From: Glycomyces sambucus
Lineage (GTDB): Bacteria > Actinomycetota > Actinomycetes > Mycobacteriales > Micromonosporaceae
NCBI RefSeq assembly: GCF_900102815.1
Contig: NZ_FNGF01000001.1
Span: 62,001 to 126,000 of the forward strand
DNA length: 64,000 nucleotides
Direction: 5' to 3'
Below the pieces are notes generated by a model. That model did not search any database and had not been told where the DNA came from. It saw nothing but the letters and a program-made list of their open reading frames with translations. A program made the translations under genes and the position numbers. This document shows, piece by piece, positions 23,395-31,549 of this stretch; within the stretch, counting starts at the first letter, position 1; every line of letters begins with the position of its first letter.

Positions 23395-24240
23395 CGCGCA
23401 CGCTCGATCCTAAACGGATTCCTCACGTTCGCCGCCGAACGCCACTACGTCCCGACCAACCAGGTCGGATCGCGTACCAAAAGCCGAGAAACGACGACCG
23501 CGCAAATCGACGAACGTCGACTGCCGAGCCTCGACCAGCGAATCGACTTTATCCGCAACGTGGCGCGCCTGGTCAACGGTTGGCGATACGTCCCCTATTT
23601 CGCGCTCATGGCCTTCGGAGCTCTGCGCCCCGAGGAGTCGATCGACTTCCGTAAGTACGACCTCGAACTACCCAAGGAGATCCGGCACATACCGATGCAC
23701 CAGTTGACCGACGAGCAGAAGGAGACCTGGGCAACTCTCTACATCCATGAGACCGCGCCTGTGGTCGGTAGCGCCTGGACCGACTCGCGCGAGATCCGGG
23801 ACGACCGCGGCCTGAAGCAACGCGAGGAAGGCGAAGTCCGCACCGCCCCCTCCGAGCCGATGCTCACACGAATCCTCATCGATCACATGCTGCATCCTGA
23901 GTTCCAGGAAGGGCCCGGGGGCCAGATCAACACCCGGCCGAACGGCGAACTACTCGCCGACTCAACCATTCGCCGCAAGTTCCACGAGGCTCGCGCGCTC
24001 ACCTTCACAAAAGTACAGCTGGCGTCGAAACTCCTGGCCCGGCCGTACGACTTCCGACCCGCCTGCATCACCGAGTGGCTCGCCGACGTCGGCGACCCCA
24101 CCCCGGTAGCCGCTTGGGCCGGGCACACCGTCGCAGTCCTGCTGCGCATCTATGCCAAGTGGATCGACGGCCGCGAACAGACTGCCCGTGAACGCGTGAA
24201 GCGAGCGCGTGCTGGATCACGCTTCGCTCCAGTGATCTAG
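23395..24240 (+). pseudogene. tyrosine recombinase (integrase), N-terminally truncated
   Basis: From about 23395 the frame encodes the end of the core-binding domain (RARSILNGFLTFAAERHYVP) and a complete C-terminal catalytic domain. The first catalytic Arg is in FGALRPEESIDF. The His-x-x-Arg box reads RPYDFRPACITEW (Tyr for His, Arg kept). The second His is in AAWAGHTVAVLLRIYAKWI, which also has the nucleophilic Tyr. The N-terminal arm-binding domain and about 100 residues are missing. The open frame upstream to 23347 belongs to the neighbouring gene's complement. Without its N-terminus and with a changed His it is probably inactive. Confidence 0.75.
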
Positions 24241-24268
24241 CGCTTTTCACTCTCGAATCGCGATACAC

Positions 24269-24304
24269 AAGGCCGGGCTCCACTGATCCGTTGAGCCCGG
24301 CCTT
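24269..24304 (+). terminator. intrinsic terminator after the recombinase remnant
   Basis: AAGGCCGGGCTC (24269-24280) pairs perfectly with GAGCCCGGCCTT (24293-24304), 12-base loop, 28 bases after the recombinase stop. Confidence 0.8.
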
Positions 24305-24378
24305 CCCTCTGGTCACCTCACAGGCGAGAGCGCCAAACAGTCGGGCCATGGCCGGACGCCCTCACTTCAATCGGGTCG

Positions 24379-24885
24379 ATGAGCCTGCACGTCGCACTCG
24401 CTGACGCCGGGCTCGGCTACTTCACTGGGCCGTTCGGAGCAGTTCAAGTTGACTTCCGCACCGGGCGGAGCTCAGGCCCGGCAATGAGCTGGGCCATCGC
24501 GCTTCCGCCATTCCTGTTCGTACTCTCCGAAGGCGCCAGCGCCCCGATCACAGCCACCCGATTCGACCAGTGGCTCACCTACCCGACCAAGCGCCAGTTC
24601 TCGAAAGCCGACCGGCGGCAGTTCTACCAGCCAGGCGACCTTCGCGACACGCTCGTTGCCAAGCTATTCCAAGACCAGCGGAACATCTCGAAGACCCGCG
24701 CCGCCTACAGACATGCGGAAGGGCGAGGGGAGGCCGCTGTGGCAGCACGTTGCCGAATGTTCTGCGCCGCAGCGGGTTCGGCTGCATTCAGCGTCGTCGC
24801 GGCACCTGAATCCCGCCCTGATGATGTTTCATGTTCTCCTGCTGCCGGAAAGTCTGTGGCCACGCTGAGGCCACAGCACGCCTGA
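24379..24885 (+). CDS. hypothetical protein, weakly supported
   Basis: A 168-residue frame begins MSLHVALADAGLGYFTGPFG. Its middle (ITATRFDQWLTYPTKRQFSK, DRRQFYQPGDLRDTLVAKLF) is protein-like, and the C-terminus is Ala/Ser-rich and doubtful. No ribosome binding site or family is seen. It may be eroded coding DNA of the element that carried the recombinase. Confidence 0.3.
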   Translation: MSLHVALADAGLGYFTGPFGAVQVDFRTGRSSGPAMSWAIALPPFLFVLSEGASAPITATRFDQWLTYPTKRQFSKADRRQFYQPGDLRDTLVAKLFQDQRNISKTRAAYRHAEGRGEAAVAARCRMFCAAAGSAAFSVVAAPESRPDDVSCSPAAGKSVATLRPQHA

Positions 24886-24992
24886 CGCAGTCGCAAACGG
24901 ATCCTTAGATGTCCGGCCATGTCCGGGCAGGAGGTCATCCCGGCCGTTCATTCGCGGACAAATGCCGCACTCATTGAGGCCAGGGCTCGAGG

Positions 24993-25124
24993 TCACGGGT
25001 TTTCGAAGGCGATCTCGGGCCATGTGGTGCTGGGGCCGTCGAGGATCGGGGAGTCTTCGCAGTCGAGGGCCCGGTCGATGAACGCGAGGACGTAGGCGCG
25101 GGTGAGGTCGAGGGCGCGCTCGCC
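24993..25124 (-). pseudogene. C-terminal scrap of a secreted alpha/beta-hydrolase
   Basis: The minus strand ends with RALDLTRAYVLAFIDRALD, then CEDSPILDGPSTTWPEIAFE and a stop. This is the closing segment of the PET-hydrolase/chlorophyllase-like family (L-x-(I/L)-T-R-A-Y-V-x-A-F-x-D-R, then P-LLDGPS). The nucleophile, His and oxyanion parts are absent; upstream codons are unrelated. Confidence 0.5.
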
Positions 25125-25300
25125 CGACGGGAGGGGGACGCCGGTTCGTTCTGATTCGACACTGGTCGCACCCCCTTCCCTCGCTCGTTCGGATGCGCCG
25201 AGCCTACGCACTCGGGCGCGGTCCTGCCGCCTCGATTCGGGTCCGATCACCCCGCGGAACCGGGTGCACGCCCCGCCGGGCCGTGACCCCGCGTGCGCGG

Positions 25301-25945
25301 CTAGCGCGCGGACGGCGGCGTGTCCGCCGCGGGTCCCCGCAGGCCCGCCTGCCGGAAGAGGCGTTCGAGGTAGTCGCGGGCCGCGGCCGGGTCAGGGGTG
25401 TCGTCGGCGAGCAGCAGGTACTGCACGACCGCGCCGTTGAGCATGTCGATGAGCATGTCGAGGTCGGCGTCGGGTGCCAGGACGCCGGCGTCGCGGGCGC
25501 GGCGCAGGGTCGCCAGCGCGCGTTCGCGGCGAGGTTCGAGGTGGTGCTCGCGGTAGGCGGCGAGGAGCCGCGGGTGGTCGGGGCCGGCGCCGAGGAGGCG
25601 GGCGGTGAGCATTCGCAGCTCCGGCCGGACCAGGGCCTCGCTCCATTGCGGGAGCAGTTGGTCGATGATCCCGGGCAGGTCCTCGGCGGGGGTCTCGGTC
25701 TCGTCGGCGGCCGGGATCGCGTCGCGTGCGGCCTCGATCGCGTCGGCGAGGAGGGTCTCCTTGGAGGACCAGCGGCGGTAGACGGTGACCTTGGCGACGC
25801 CGGCGCGTTTGGCGATCCGTTCGATGCTGGCGCCGGCGAAGCCCTGTTCGACGAGGACTTCCATGGCGGAGCGCAGGATCGCGGTGTCGGCGTCCGGGTC
25901 GCGGGGACGTCCCGGACCGGGAGGCTGCTCACGTTTGGTGCTCAT
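25301..25945 (-). CDS. TetR-family transcriptional regulator
   Basis: The 214-residue repressor has an N-terminal helix-turn-helix at about residues 18-62: AILRSAMEVLVEQGFAGASI, ERIAKRAGVAKVTVYRRWSS, KETLLADAI. A helical ligand-binding domain with the TetR_C_11-like end (LDMLIDMLNGAVVQYLLLAD) follows. ATG 25945 lies within the last codons of the FAD monooxygenase gene (17-base overlap), so both are on one transcript. The palindrome at 27442-27461 in front of the monooxygenase is the probable operator, making the unit self-regulated. Confidence 0.85.
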   Translation of the reverse strand: MSTKREQPPGPGRPRDPDADTAILRSAMEVLVEQGFAGASIERIAKRAGVAKVTVYRRWSSKETLLADAIEAARDAIPAADETETPAEDLPGIIDQLLPQWSEALVRPELRMLTARLLGAGPDHPRLLAAYREHHLEPRRERALATLRRARDAGVLAPDADLDMLIDMLNGAVVQYLLLADDTPDPAAARDYLERLFRQAGLRGPAADTPPSAR

Positions 25946-27422
25946 GGGTCTCCTTGGTGCCGAGCGTGCCGGTGAGCCAGTGTCGCAGGTCGTCCGGGTC
26001 GTCGCCGCGCCAGGCGAGGTGGCCGTCGGGTCGCACGAGCATCGGGGTCGCACCGGTGCCCAGCAGGGACGCGACGGGGCCGAGGTGGCGGCGAGCGGTC
26101 GCGGCCAGCTCGGGGTGCGCGGTGTTCGCGACGAGCGCCCATCCTGTGCGGAGTGCGGTGTGGAGGCCGGTGGGCTCGCCGTCCGGGCCGGTGCAGGGGA
26201 GGTCGGGGACGCGGTCGCCCGGGCGCGGGGAGGGGCCGCGCCCGCCGAGCGGGCCGCGCCGGTAGGAGACCCAGAGCTGCGAGGCGGTCCGGGTCGCCCG
26301 GCGCTGCACGGCGGGCAGGTCCATCACGGGGATGAGCAGCCGGTCGCGCACGAAGCGGGTGGCGGGGGTGGCGCCGGCGAGGAGGCGGGTGTTGGCGGTG
26401 GTGTTGCGCAGGACGACTTCGGCGAGGGGGCGGCGTTCGGCGGTGTACGTGTCGAGGAGGGCGGCGCCGGCACGGCCCTGGACGACGAGGGCGAGTTTCC
26501 AGGCGAGGTTCTCGGCGTCGCCGATGCCGGTGTTCATGCCCTGGCCGCCGATCGGGCTGTGGGCGTGGGCGGCGTCCCCAGCGAGGAGGAGGCGCCCGCT
26601 GCGGTAGTCGGCGGCGAGGCGCCGCTGGACGCGGAACACGGAGGTCCACACCGCTTCGCGGATCCCGGGGGCCTCGCCGGTGCGTTCGCGGAGGACGGCG
26701 CGGACCTGGTCGAGGATCTGGTCGGGGGTGAGGCGCCCGCTGGTGTCGGGGACGTCGGCCATGACCCGCCACAGGTCGTCTTCGCCGGTGCCGCGCATGG
26801 GGATCGCCAGGACCATGCCGTCGGTGTGGAACCAGCCGACCGAGCCTTCGCGCGAGCGGTCCCAGTCGGCGCGGACGTCGGCGAGCAGGAACCGTTCGAC
26901 CACGGGCACACCGGGAAAGGCGATGCCGGCCTGTTCGCGGACCGCACTGCGGGCGCCGTCGCAGCCGACGAGCCATCCGGCGCGGAGGGTGTCGCCGTCG
27001 GCGAAGGCGACCGTGACGCCGCCGCGGTCCTGGGCGCCGCCAACGACCTCACGGCCGTACTCGACCCTGCCGCCGCTGGCCTCCAGCCGCTGCCGGAGCT
27101 GCGTCTCGATGTCGGCCTGGGAGATGAAGAGGGCCTGCACGGATTCGCTCGCGTCGGGGGCGAAGCGCATGGTCGCGAGTTCGCGACCGCGGGCGTACAT
27201 GGTCATCCCGACCGGGCTGAGGGCACGCTCGGGCAGGTCACCGAGGGCGCCGAGCCGGGTGAGGACCTCGACGCCGCGGGCGTGGAGGATGTTCGCGCGG
27301 GAGGTGGTCGCGGGGCGGTCGGCGCGGTCGACCACCCGGACCTTGACGCCGCGTGCTGCGAGCGCGCATCCCATGACCAGGCCGGACGGACCGGCTCCGG
27401 CGATCAGTACCTCGGTGTCCAT
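25929..27422 (-). CDS. FAD-dependent aromatic monooxygenase (PheA/TfdB type)
   Basis: The 497-residue flavoprotein hydroxylase is expected to use NAD(P)H and O2. The FAD-binding Rossmann motif is at the N-terminus (TEVLIAGAGPSGLVMGCALA). The DG motif is WLVGCDGARSAVR at about residue 155. The GD motif is GRLLLAGDAAHAHSPIGGQG, then MNTGIGDAENLAWKLAL at about 280. A thioredoxin-like C-terminal region follows. Relatives inactivate antibiotics such as rifampicin or act in polyketide tailoring; nothing here fixes the substrate. It precedes and overlaps its TetR regulator. ATG 27422 is preceded by GAGGAG. Confidence 0.85.
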   Translation of the reverse strand: MDTEVLIAGAGPSGLVMGCALAARGVKVRVVDRADRPATTSRANILHARGVEVLTRLGALGDLPERALSPVGMTMYARGRELATMRFAPDASESVQALFISQADIETQLRQRLEASGGRVEYGREVVGGAQDRGGVTVAFADGDTLRAGWLVGCDGARSAVREQAGIAFPGVPVVERFLLADVRADWDRSREGSVGWFHTDGMVLAIPMRGTGEDDLWRVMADVPDTSGRLTPDQILDQVRAVLRERTGEAPGIREAVWTSVFRVQRRLAADYRSGRLLLAGDAAHAHSPIGGQGMNTGIGDAENLAWKLALVVQGRAGAALLDTYTAERRPLAEVVLRNTTANTRLLAGATPATRFVRDRLLIPVMDLPAVQRRATRTASQLWVSYRRGPLGGRGPSPRPGDRVPDLPCTGPDGEPTGLHTALRTGWALVANTAHPELAATARRHLGPVASLLGTGATPMLVRPDGHLAWRGDDPDDLRHWLTGTLGTKETHEHQT

Positions 27423-27441
27423 CGGGGCTCCTCTCATTAGC

Positions 27442-27461
27442 ATACGCAACCGTTTACGTAT
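27442..27461 (-). promoter_or_regulatory. TetR operator upstream of the monooxygenase
   Basis: On the minus strand ATACGTAAACGGTTGCGTAT is a 20-base near-palindrome (16 of 20 positions symmetric), ending 20 bases before the ATG at 27422. A TATGCT -10 overlaps its downstream end and a weak TTAGAA -35 sits just upstream. It is the natural binding site for the co-transcribed TetR protein. Confidence 0.7.
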
Positions 27462-27597
27462 TCTAATACGGCCGCGAGGCTCCCGTCGAGTGCGTTCGGG
27501 CGGCGGTCGGGCGCGCCGTGCTCGTCGCGGACCCGCGCCCGAGCCGGGCGAACCATGGCGCGACGTGCGGTTCGACACCGCCGCAACGCCTCACGTG

Positions 27598-27969
27598 CTA
27601 GGCGTCGCCGTCGTGCTCCTCCATGCGGGCGGCGATGCGTTCGAGGGCGGCGAGGTCGGCGGCGGCGAGCCGGTCGATGAAGTGGCGGCGCACGGACGCG
27701 AGGTGCGCGGGCGCGGCGTCCTCGAGCACGGCCATGCCCTCGTCGGTGAGCACGAGGAGGCAGCTCCTGCCGTCGTCGGCGTCGGGGTCGCGCCGCAGCA
27801 GGCCGCGGGCCTCCATGCGGCTCGCGTGGCGGGACAGGCGGCTGCGCGACCAGCCCATCTTCCGGGCCTGCTCCCGCAGGGTGCTGGTCCGTTGCGGCCG
27901 TTCGGAGAGGGTGCTCAGCACCTCGTAGTCGGCCTCGGAGAGCCCGATCGCGGCCAGGTCCCGCGCGGG
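27598..27969 (-). pseudogene. MarR-family regulator lacking its N-terminus
   Basis: ARDLAAIGLSEADYEVLSTL, QARKMGWSRSRLSRHASRME and ARGLLRRDPDADDGRSCLLV with LTDEGMAVLEDAAPAH give the winged helix and wing of a MarR protein. RHFIDRLAAADLAALERIAA is the C-terminal dimer helix. The normal first helix is missing. Upstream in the same frame is an unrelated Asp/Thr-rich segment (about 27970-28170), so the 212-residue open frame is a chimera. The DNA-binding part itself is intact, and a functional fusion cannot be excluded. Confidence 0.6.
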
Positions 27970-28261
27970 ATCAGGTGTAGACGAGGTTCTCCGGTCCTCG
28001 GGCGGATCGGTCTTGGTCAGGCCCGAGGCCGAGCCGTCCGCGAGCAGGACCGTGGTTCCGGCGATATCGCTGTCGCCCTTGGGGTCGGCGAGCAGCGCCG
28101 CGCACCTGGTGTCGGTCGGCGACCCGTCGTCGTTCTGAAAGTCGTCGGTCTCTCCGATGAGAGCCGAGCAACCGCCGGTCCTCGAACGCGGCCACGCGCA
28201 TCGGCTGCTCGGCACTGGGCAGGCGGCACGCCTCACCCGGCACCCACGGCAGCGGCACCCT
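27970..28261 (-). other. degenerate coding DNA between MarR and thioredoxin remnants
   Basis: One frame reads CSALIGETDDFQNDDGSPTD then CAALLADPKGDSDIAGTTVL. A neighbouring frame just upstream reads LPWVPGEACRLPSAEQPMRV with AAFEDR. Together they look like pieces of one Cys-containing exported protein split by a frameshift near 28170. No start, stop or family can be assigned. Confidence 0.35.
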
Positions 28262-28584
28262 CCCCGCCCTCGGCTCGTCGCGGGAGAGGAGGGTGCGCAC
28301 GGCCTGCTCGGTCTGGGCGCCGACCAGGCGGGGCCCGGCCTCGCCGCGCTCGAACATGATCAGCGTCGGGTCGAGGTCACCCCGTACTCGGCCACCAGGT
28401 CCGGTGACTCGTCGGCGTTGACCTTCACGAACCGGACCTCGCCTGACCGGTCAGCGGCGAGGCGGTCCAGAAGCGAAGCCATGCGGCGACAGGTGCCACA
28501 CCAGGTCGCGGAGAACTCCACCAGCACCGGTCCCTCGGACGCGAGCACACTGCCGGCGAACTCGGCCTCGGACACCTCAGGCAT
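28262..28584 (-). pseudogene. thioredoxin with a frameshift
   Basis: From ATG 28584 (or GTG 28599) the frame gives MPEVSEAEFAGSVLASEGPV, then VLVEFSATWCGTCRRMASLL with the redox motif Trp-Cys-Gly-Thr-Cys and VRFVKVNADESPDLVAEYGV. It breaks at VTSTRR-stop (28360). The next frame continues PTLIMFERGEAGPRLVGAQT and EQAVRTLL, the expected thioredoxin end including the cis-Pro (S-x-P-T-L). One lost base in the codon before that Pro, near 28366, accounts for the break. The classical active site is W-C-G-P-C; Thr at this position is a common variant. Confidence 0.75.
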
Positions 28585-28708
28585 CGTCGATGCGGTCACG
28601 ACGGTCGCTTCTTGCAGGTCAGGGAACTGCTTGACAGGCATCAACCGTAAACCCGTACCTCGGTACCGGATGCAACCGAGAATGACCAGCGTCACATGGG
28701 ACAGCCGC

Positions 28709-29113
28709 TCATCGTGCGGGGCCGAGGAGGCGTTCGATCAGGCGGGGGTTGCCGGGCCAGGCGTCGAGGAGGGTCTGGCGGGGAATGACGCGTCCGGCGT
28801 AGCGCAGGGCCAGTGCGACCACGACGATGTCGTCGAGGGGTCCGATGACGGGCAGAAACTCCGGGATGAGGTCGATGGGGCTGGCGACCCAGACCGCGGC
28901 GACCAGGAGCGCGATCTTGGCTCGGCGCGGGACCTCCGGGTCGGATCGGAGCCTGCGGACGGTGGTGACGAGGTCGGGGATGAACGCGACCAGGTCGCGC
29001 ATGATCCCCGGCGGTAGCCGCCGCGCAAGGAGCACCAGGACCGCCCACGAGGCGAGGAGGCACGCGAGGGCGATCGCGAGGCCGATGAACCAGTGCCGCA
29101 GTGTGTCAGGCAT
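28709..29113 (-). CDS. DUF1232 (YkvA-like) membrane protein
   Basis: The 134-residue product has an N-terminal helix (HWFIGLAIALACLLASWAVL) and then the DUF1232 core: RAKIALLVAAVWVASPIDLI, PEFLPVIGPLDDIVVVALAL and RYAGRVIP. This contains the family hallmark SPIDLIPxFxPxxGxxDD. The role of these proteins is not established. It starts 12 bases after the CDF transporter gene and is probably third in the arsR-cdf operon. Confidence 0.85.
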   Translation of the reverse strand: MPDTLRHWFIGLAIALACLLASWAVLVLLARRLPPGIMRDLVAFIPDLVTTVRRLRSDPEVPRRAKIALLVAAVWVASPIDLIPEFLPVIGPLDDIVVVALALRYAGRVIPRQTLLDAWPGNPRLIERLLGPAR

Positions 29114-29125
29114 CGGCGGGCACCG

Positions 29126-29854
29126 TCACCTCTTCGTCTCGTCGTGGGTGCAGCAGCCGTCCTCGCAAGCGGTGGCGTCGGCGCCTGCCGCCGGGGCGGC
29201 GTTCGGGGCGCAGCAGTTGTCGCCTCTCCACGCCTCGACGCCTTCCTTCACGGCGACGCCCGCGATGACGAGCGCGGCGAGAGGATCGGCCCAAGTCCAG
29301 CCGAAGAGGCTGTTGAGCGCGAGCCCGACCAGGAGCACCGCCGAGAGGTAGGTGCACAGGAGCGTCTGCTTGGAGTCGGCCACGGCCGTCGCGGAACCGA
29401 GTTCGCACCCGGCCCGGCGCTGAGCCCAGGACAGGAACGGCATCACGGCGAGCGAGACCGCCGCCAGGATCAGGCCGACCGAGGAGTGCTCGGCCTCGGA
29501 GCCGAAGAACAGGCCCCGCACGGACTCGACCGTGACGTAGGCGGCGAGGGCGAAGAACGAGACCGCGATGATCCGCAGCGCCCGATGCTCGCGGGCCTCG
29601 CGCACTGCGGAGTCGGTGGCGGAGAACTGCCAGGCGAGCGCGGCGGCGGAGGAGACCTCGATGACCGAGTCGAGGCCGAACCCGATGAGGGCGGTCGACG
29701 ACGCGATGGTCCCGGCGGTGATGGCGACGACCGCTTCCACGACGTTGTAGGTGATGGTCGCGGCCACAAAGATCCGGATGAGCCGCGTCAGATGCGCGCG
29801 GCGCTCCGGACTCGGGTCGGAGGGCTTGCGGGCGAGCGTGATCGGGGTGGTCAT
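29126..29854 (-). CDS. cation diffusion facilitator-type metal transporter
   Basis: The 242-residue product has six predicted helices. Metal-site signatures appear in helix 2 (ALIGFGLDSVIEVSSAAALA) and helix 5 (ALNSLFGWTWADPLAALVIA), plus ATAVADSKQTLLCTYLS in helix 4-5. The long C-terminal cytoplasmic domain of classical CDF proteins is missing. It is replaced by a short Cys/His tail (GDNCCAPN, then CEDGCCTHDE) that could bind soft metal ions. The gene overlaps the ArsR gene by one base, and metal-responsive expression is inferred. The export direction and metal are not known. Confidence 0.85.
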   Translation of the reverse strand: MTTPITLARKPSDPSPERRAHLTRLIRIFVAATITYNVVEAVVAITAGTIASSTALIGFGLDSVIEVSSAAALAWQFSATDSAVREAREHRALRIIAVSFFALAAYVTVESVRGLFFGSEAEHSSVGLILAAVSLAVMPFLSWAQRRAGCELGSATAVADSKQTLLCTYLSAVLLVGLALNSLFGWTWADPLAALVIAGVAVKEGVEAWRGDNCCAPNAAPAAGADATACEDGCCTHDETKR

Positions 29855-30183
29855 CAGCAGCAGCCGTCCTCTGCGGTGGCGTCGCACGCGGCCGGGTCGA
29901 CCGCGAGCACGGTGCTCAGCAGGCTGCCCAGCGCGGTCGCAAGGCCGGGGTCGGCCAGTTCGTAGCGGGTGCGGCGCCCCTCGGGGGCGGCCACCACCAG
30001 GCCGCAGCCGCGCAGGCACGCGAGGTGGTTCGACAGCGACTGCCGCGAGACCCCAAGCGCCTCAGCGAGCTCAGCCGGGTACCCGGGCGCTTCACGGAGC
30101 GCCAGGAGCAGGCGCGCGCGGGTGGGATCGGACAGGGCGTGGCCGAACCGGGCCAGGACCTGCCCGTAGGTGAGCGTCTCCAT
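29854..30183 (-). CDS. ArsR/SmtB-family metal-responsive repressor
   Basis: The 109-residue protein starts at ATG 30183 with METLTYGQVLARFGHALSDP. The winged helix is TRARLLLALREAPGYPAELA, EALGVSRQSLSNHLACLRGC, then GRRTRYELADP. Cys in the recognition-helix region (HLACLRGC) and the C-terminal CDATAEDGCC are candidate metal ligands, as in CmtR/CadC-type sensors. It overlaps the CDF gene by one base, so the two are co-translated. The strong palindrome at 30194-30227 is the probable operator. Confidence 0.88.
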   Translation of the reverse strand: METLTYGQVLARFGHALSDPTRARLLLALREAPGYPAELAEALGVSRQSLSNHLACLRGCGLVVAAPEGRRTRYELADPGLATALGSLLSTVLAVDPAACDATAEDGCC

Positions 30184-30193
30184 GATAGCAACA

Positions 30194-30227
30194 GTACATC
30201 GAACCGTGTATACACGCGATAATGTAC
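30194..30227 (-). promoter_or_regulatory. nested palindromic operator of the arsR-cdf operon
   Basis: A perfect 12-base palindrome CGTGTATACACG (30205-30216) is flanked symmetrically by GTACAT (30194-30199) and ATGTAC (30222-30227), all sharing one centre. This gives a 34-base site 11 bases upstream of the arsR start. Size and position suit an ArsR dimer or dimer pair blocking transcription. Confidence 0.75.
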
Positions 30228-30271
30228 TTAGGAAATCGAAGTCTGAGACTACGCAACCGGACTGGTTCTGG

Positions 30272-31519
30272 TCACCCGCTGGCCGGAGGGCTGATGAGGC
30301 GGACGTTATTGATGCCTCCTTGGTTGATGCAGTCAGTCGCCAGACCATGGATCTGCCAGTGGAAGTCGATGGGCTCGGCGTCTGCGGTCACGGTCGCCGT
30401 GACGGGCGTGTATCGAGCAAGGGGGATGGAGCCTCCGTCGAATACGAACCCGAAGTCGCCGGTCGTCTGGATGATCAGTGGCTCGCCGGTACGCCATTCG
30501 ATTCCGATCTTGACCGCGTACTCGCTGGTGCCACGAGCCTGGCTGACAGCCAGGAGCAGGCTCATGAAGTCGGCGATTGTTGCCTCGACGCGATTGGATT
30601 CGATGCGGGTGTCGGGCAAGTAGGTGTCGGGGCCATTCGGTGCCCCGCCGAGTACGGCGGCGAGTGTGACTGCGCCGTCGTGGTGGAGGTTTCCCCATGC
30701 TCGCTTCCATCGATCCTGTGGGAGGTGGGCGATATTGGCAGCAGTCCAGCGGCGCAGCCCGACCCGGGGGTTGAGCAGATCCATGGAGTCGAAGGCGTGC
30801 ACGACCCCGTTACCCGCAAAGAAGCGGCCGTGGTCGCGTGCCGCTCGGAACATGGCCTGGGCTTCGTCCTGGGTTGGTGCGGACGGAGCTGTTGCCGGTG
30901 TTCGAGGGGCTGCGACGGCGATGACCCAGGCATGGCTCTCGGTTGTCTTTCCGTACGCCAGTTCCTGGTACAGGTTGTCCAGGGCAGTGTCGGCATGCTG
31001 GCGCGAGTCGAATCGGGCACGGTAGGCTGCCTCGATTTCGCGCTCCTTCATCCATTCTGTGTCCGGGCCGTTGCGGACAGGTGCGCCGAACATTTCGCCG
31101 CGGAAGACCAGATGGGGGCCGTCAAGACCGGCGGGGATAACCACGACCACTGCGCGTCGATCACCACTGCCGAGCGGGAATACCCTGAGGCCGAATACTG
31201 GAGGGCTGATCCGTGAGACGGCGACTCTGGTCAAGGTCCGCTGGTAGTTCTCGTCGGCGAGGCCAGCGTCGCACCGGTCGAATGCAACGCCTTGCCGCTC
31301 CTTCACACCGTAGACGAGCACCCCGCCGCCGCGGTTGGCCATCGCGGCCACGTCCTTCGGGAAGTCGGAGTTCACCAGATCCTTGGCATCAATGAGATTC
31401 TTCTTCCAGTCGAGGTCGTCGGCTTCTTCGACGCCTGCTTCAACAGCGTCGTTGATCATCTCGTCGGTCAACGGGCCGGGCTGCCTGCCGAGGTAGCGGT
31501 GAAGCGGGGTGAACAGCAT
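30272..31519 (-). CDS. Schlafen/AlbA_2-domain protein, possible defence effector
   Basis: The 415-residue product has an AlbA_2 (Schlafen AAA_4) domain at about residues 20-180. EADDLDWKKNLIDAKD carries the family Glu plus hydrophobic-x-x-K. DFPKDVAAMANRGGGVLVYG then VKERQG is the classic D-(I/V)-A-A-x-A-N-x-x-GG-x-(L/I)-x-x-G-V core. VVVVIPAGLDGPHLV and the conserved Arg (FGAPVRNGPD) complete it. The C-terminal 230 residues are unassigned. AlbA_2 domains bind nucleic acids and some act as RNases. It starts 30 bases after the AbiTii gene on the same strand, so the two form a probable operon. No ATPase or helicase domain is seen. Confidence 0.7.
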   Translation of the reverse strand: MLFTPLHRYLGRQPGPLTDEMINDAVEAGVEEADDLDWKKNLIDAKDLVNSDFPKDVAAMANRGGGVLVYGVKERQGVAFDRCDAGLADENYQRTLTRVAVSRISPPVFGLRVFPLGSGDRRAVVVVIPAGLDGPHLVFRGEMFGAPVRNGPDTEWMKEREIEAAYRARFDSRQHADTALDNLYQELAYGKTTESHAWVIAVAAPRTPATAPSAPTQDEAQAMFRAARDHGRFFAGNGVVHAFDSMDLLNPRVGLRRWTAANIAHLPQDRWKRAWGNLHHDGAVTLAAVLGGAPNGPDTYLPDTRIESNRVEATIADFMSLLLAVSQARGTSEYAVKIGIEWRTGEPLIIQTTGDFGFVFDGGSIPLARYTPVTATVTADAEPIDFHWQIHGLATDCINQGGINNVRLISPPASG

Positions 31520-31549
31520 CTAGTCTTCTTTCTTCGGTCCCGTGAGGTG

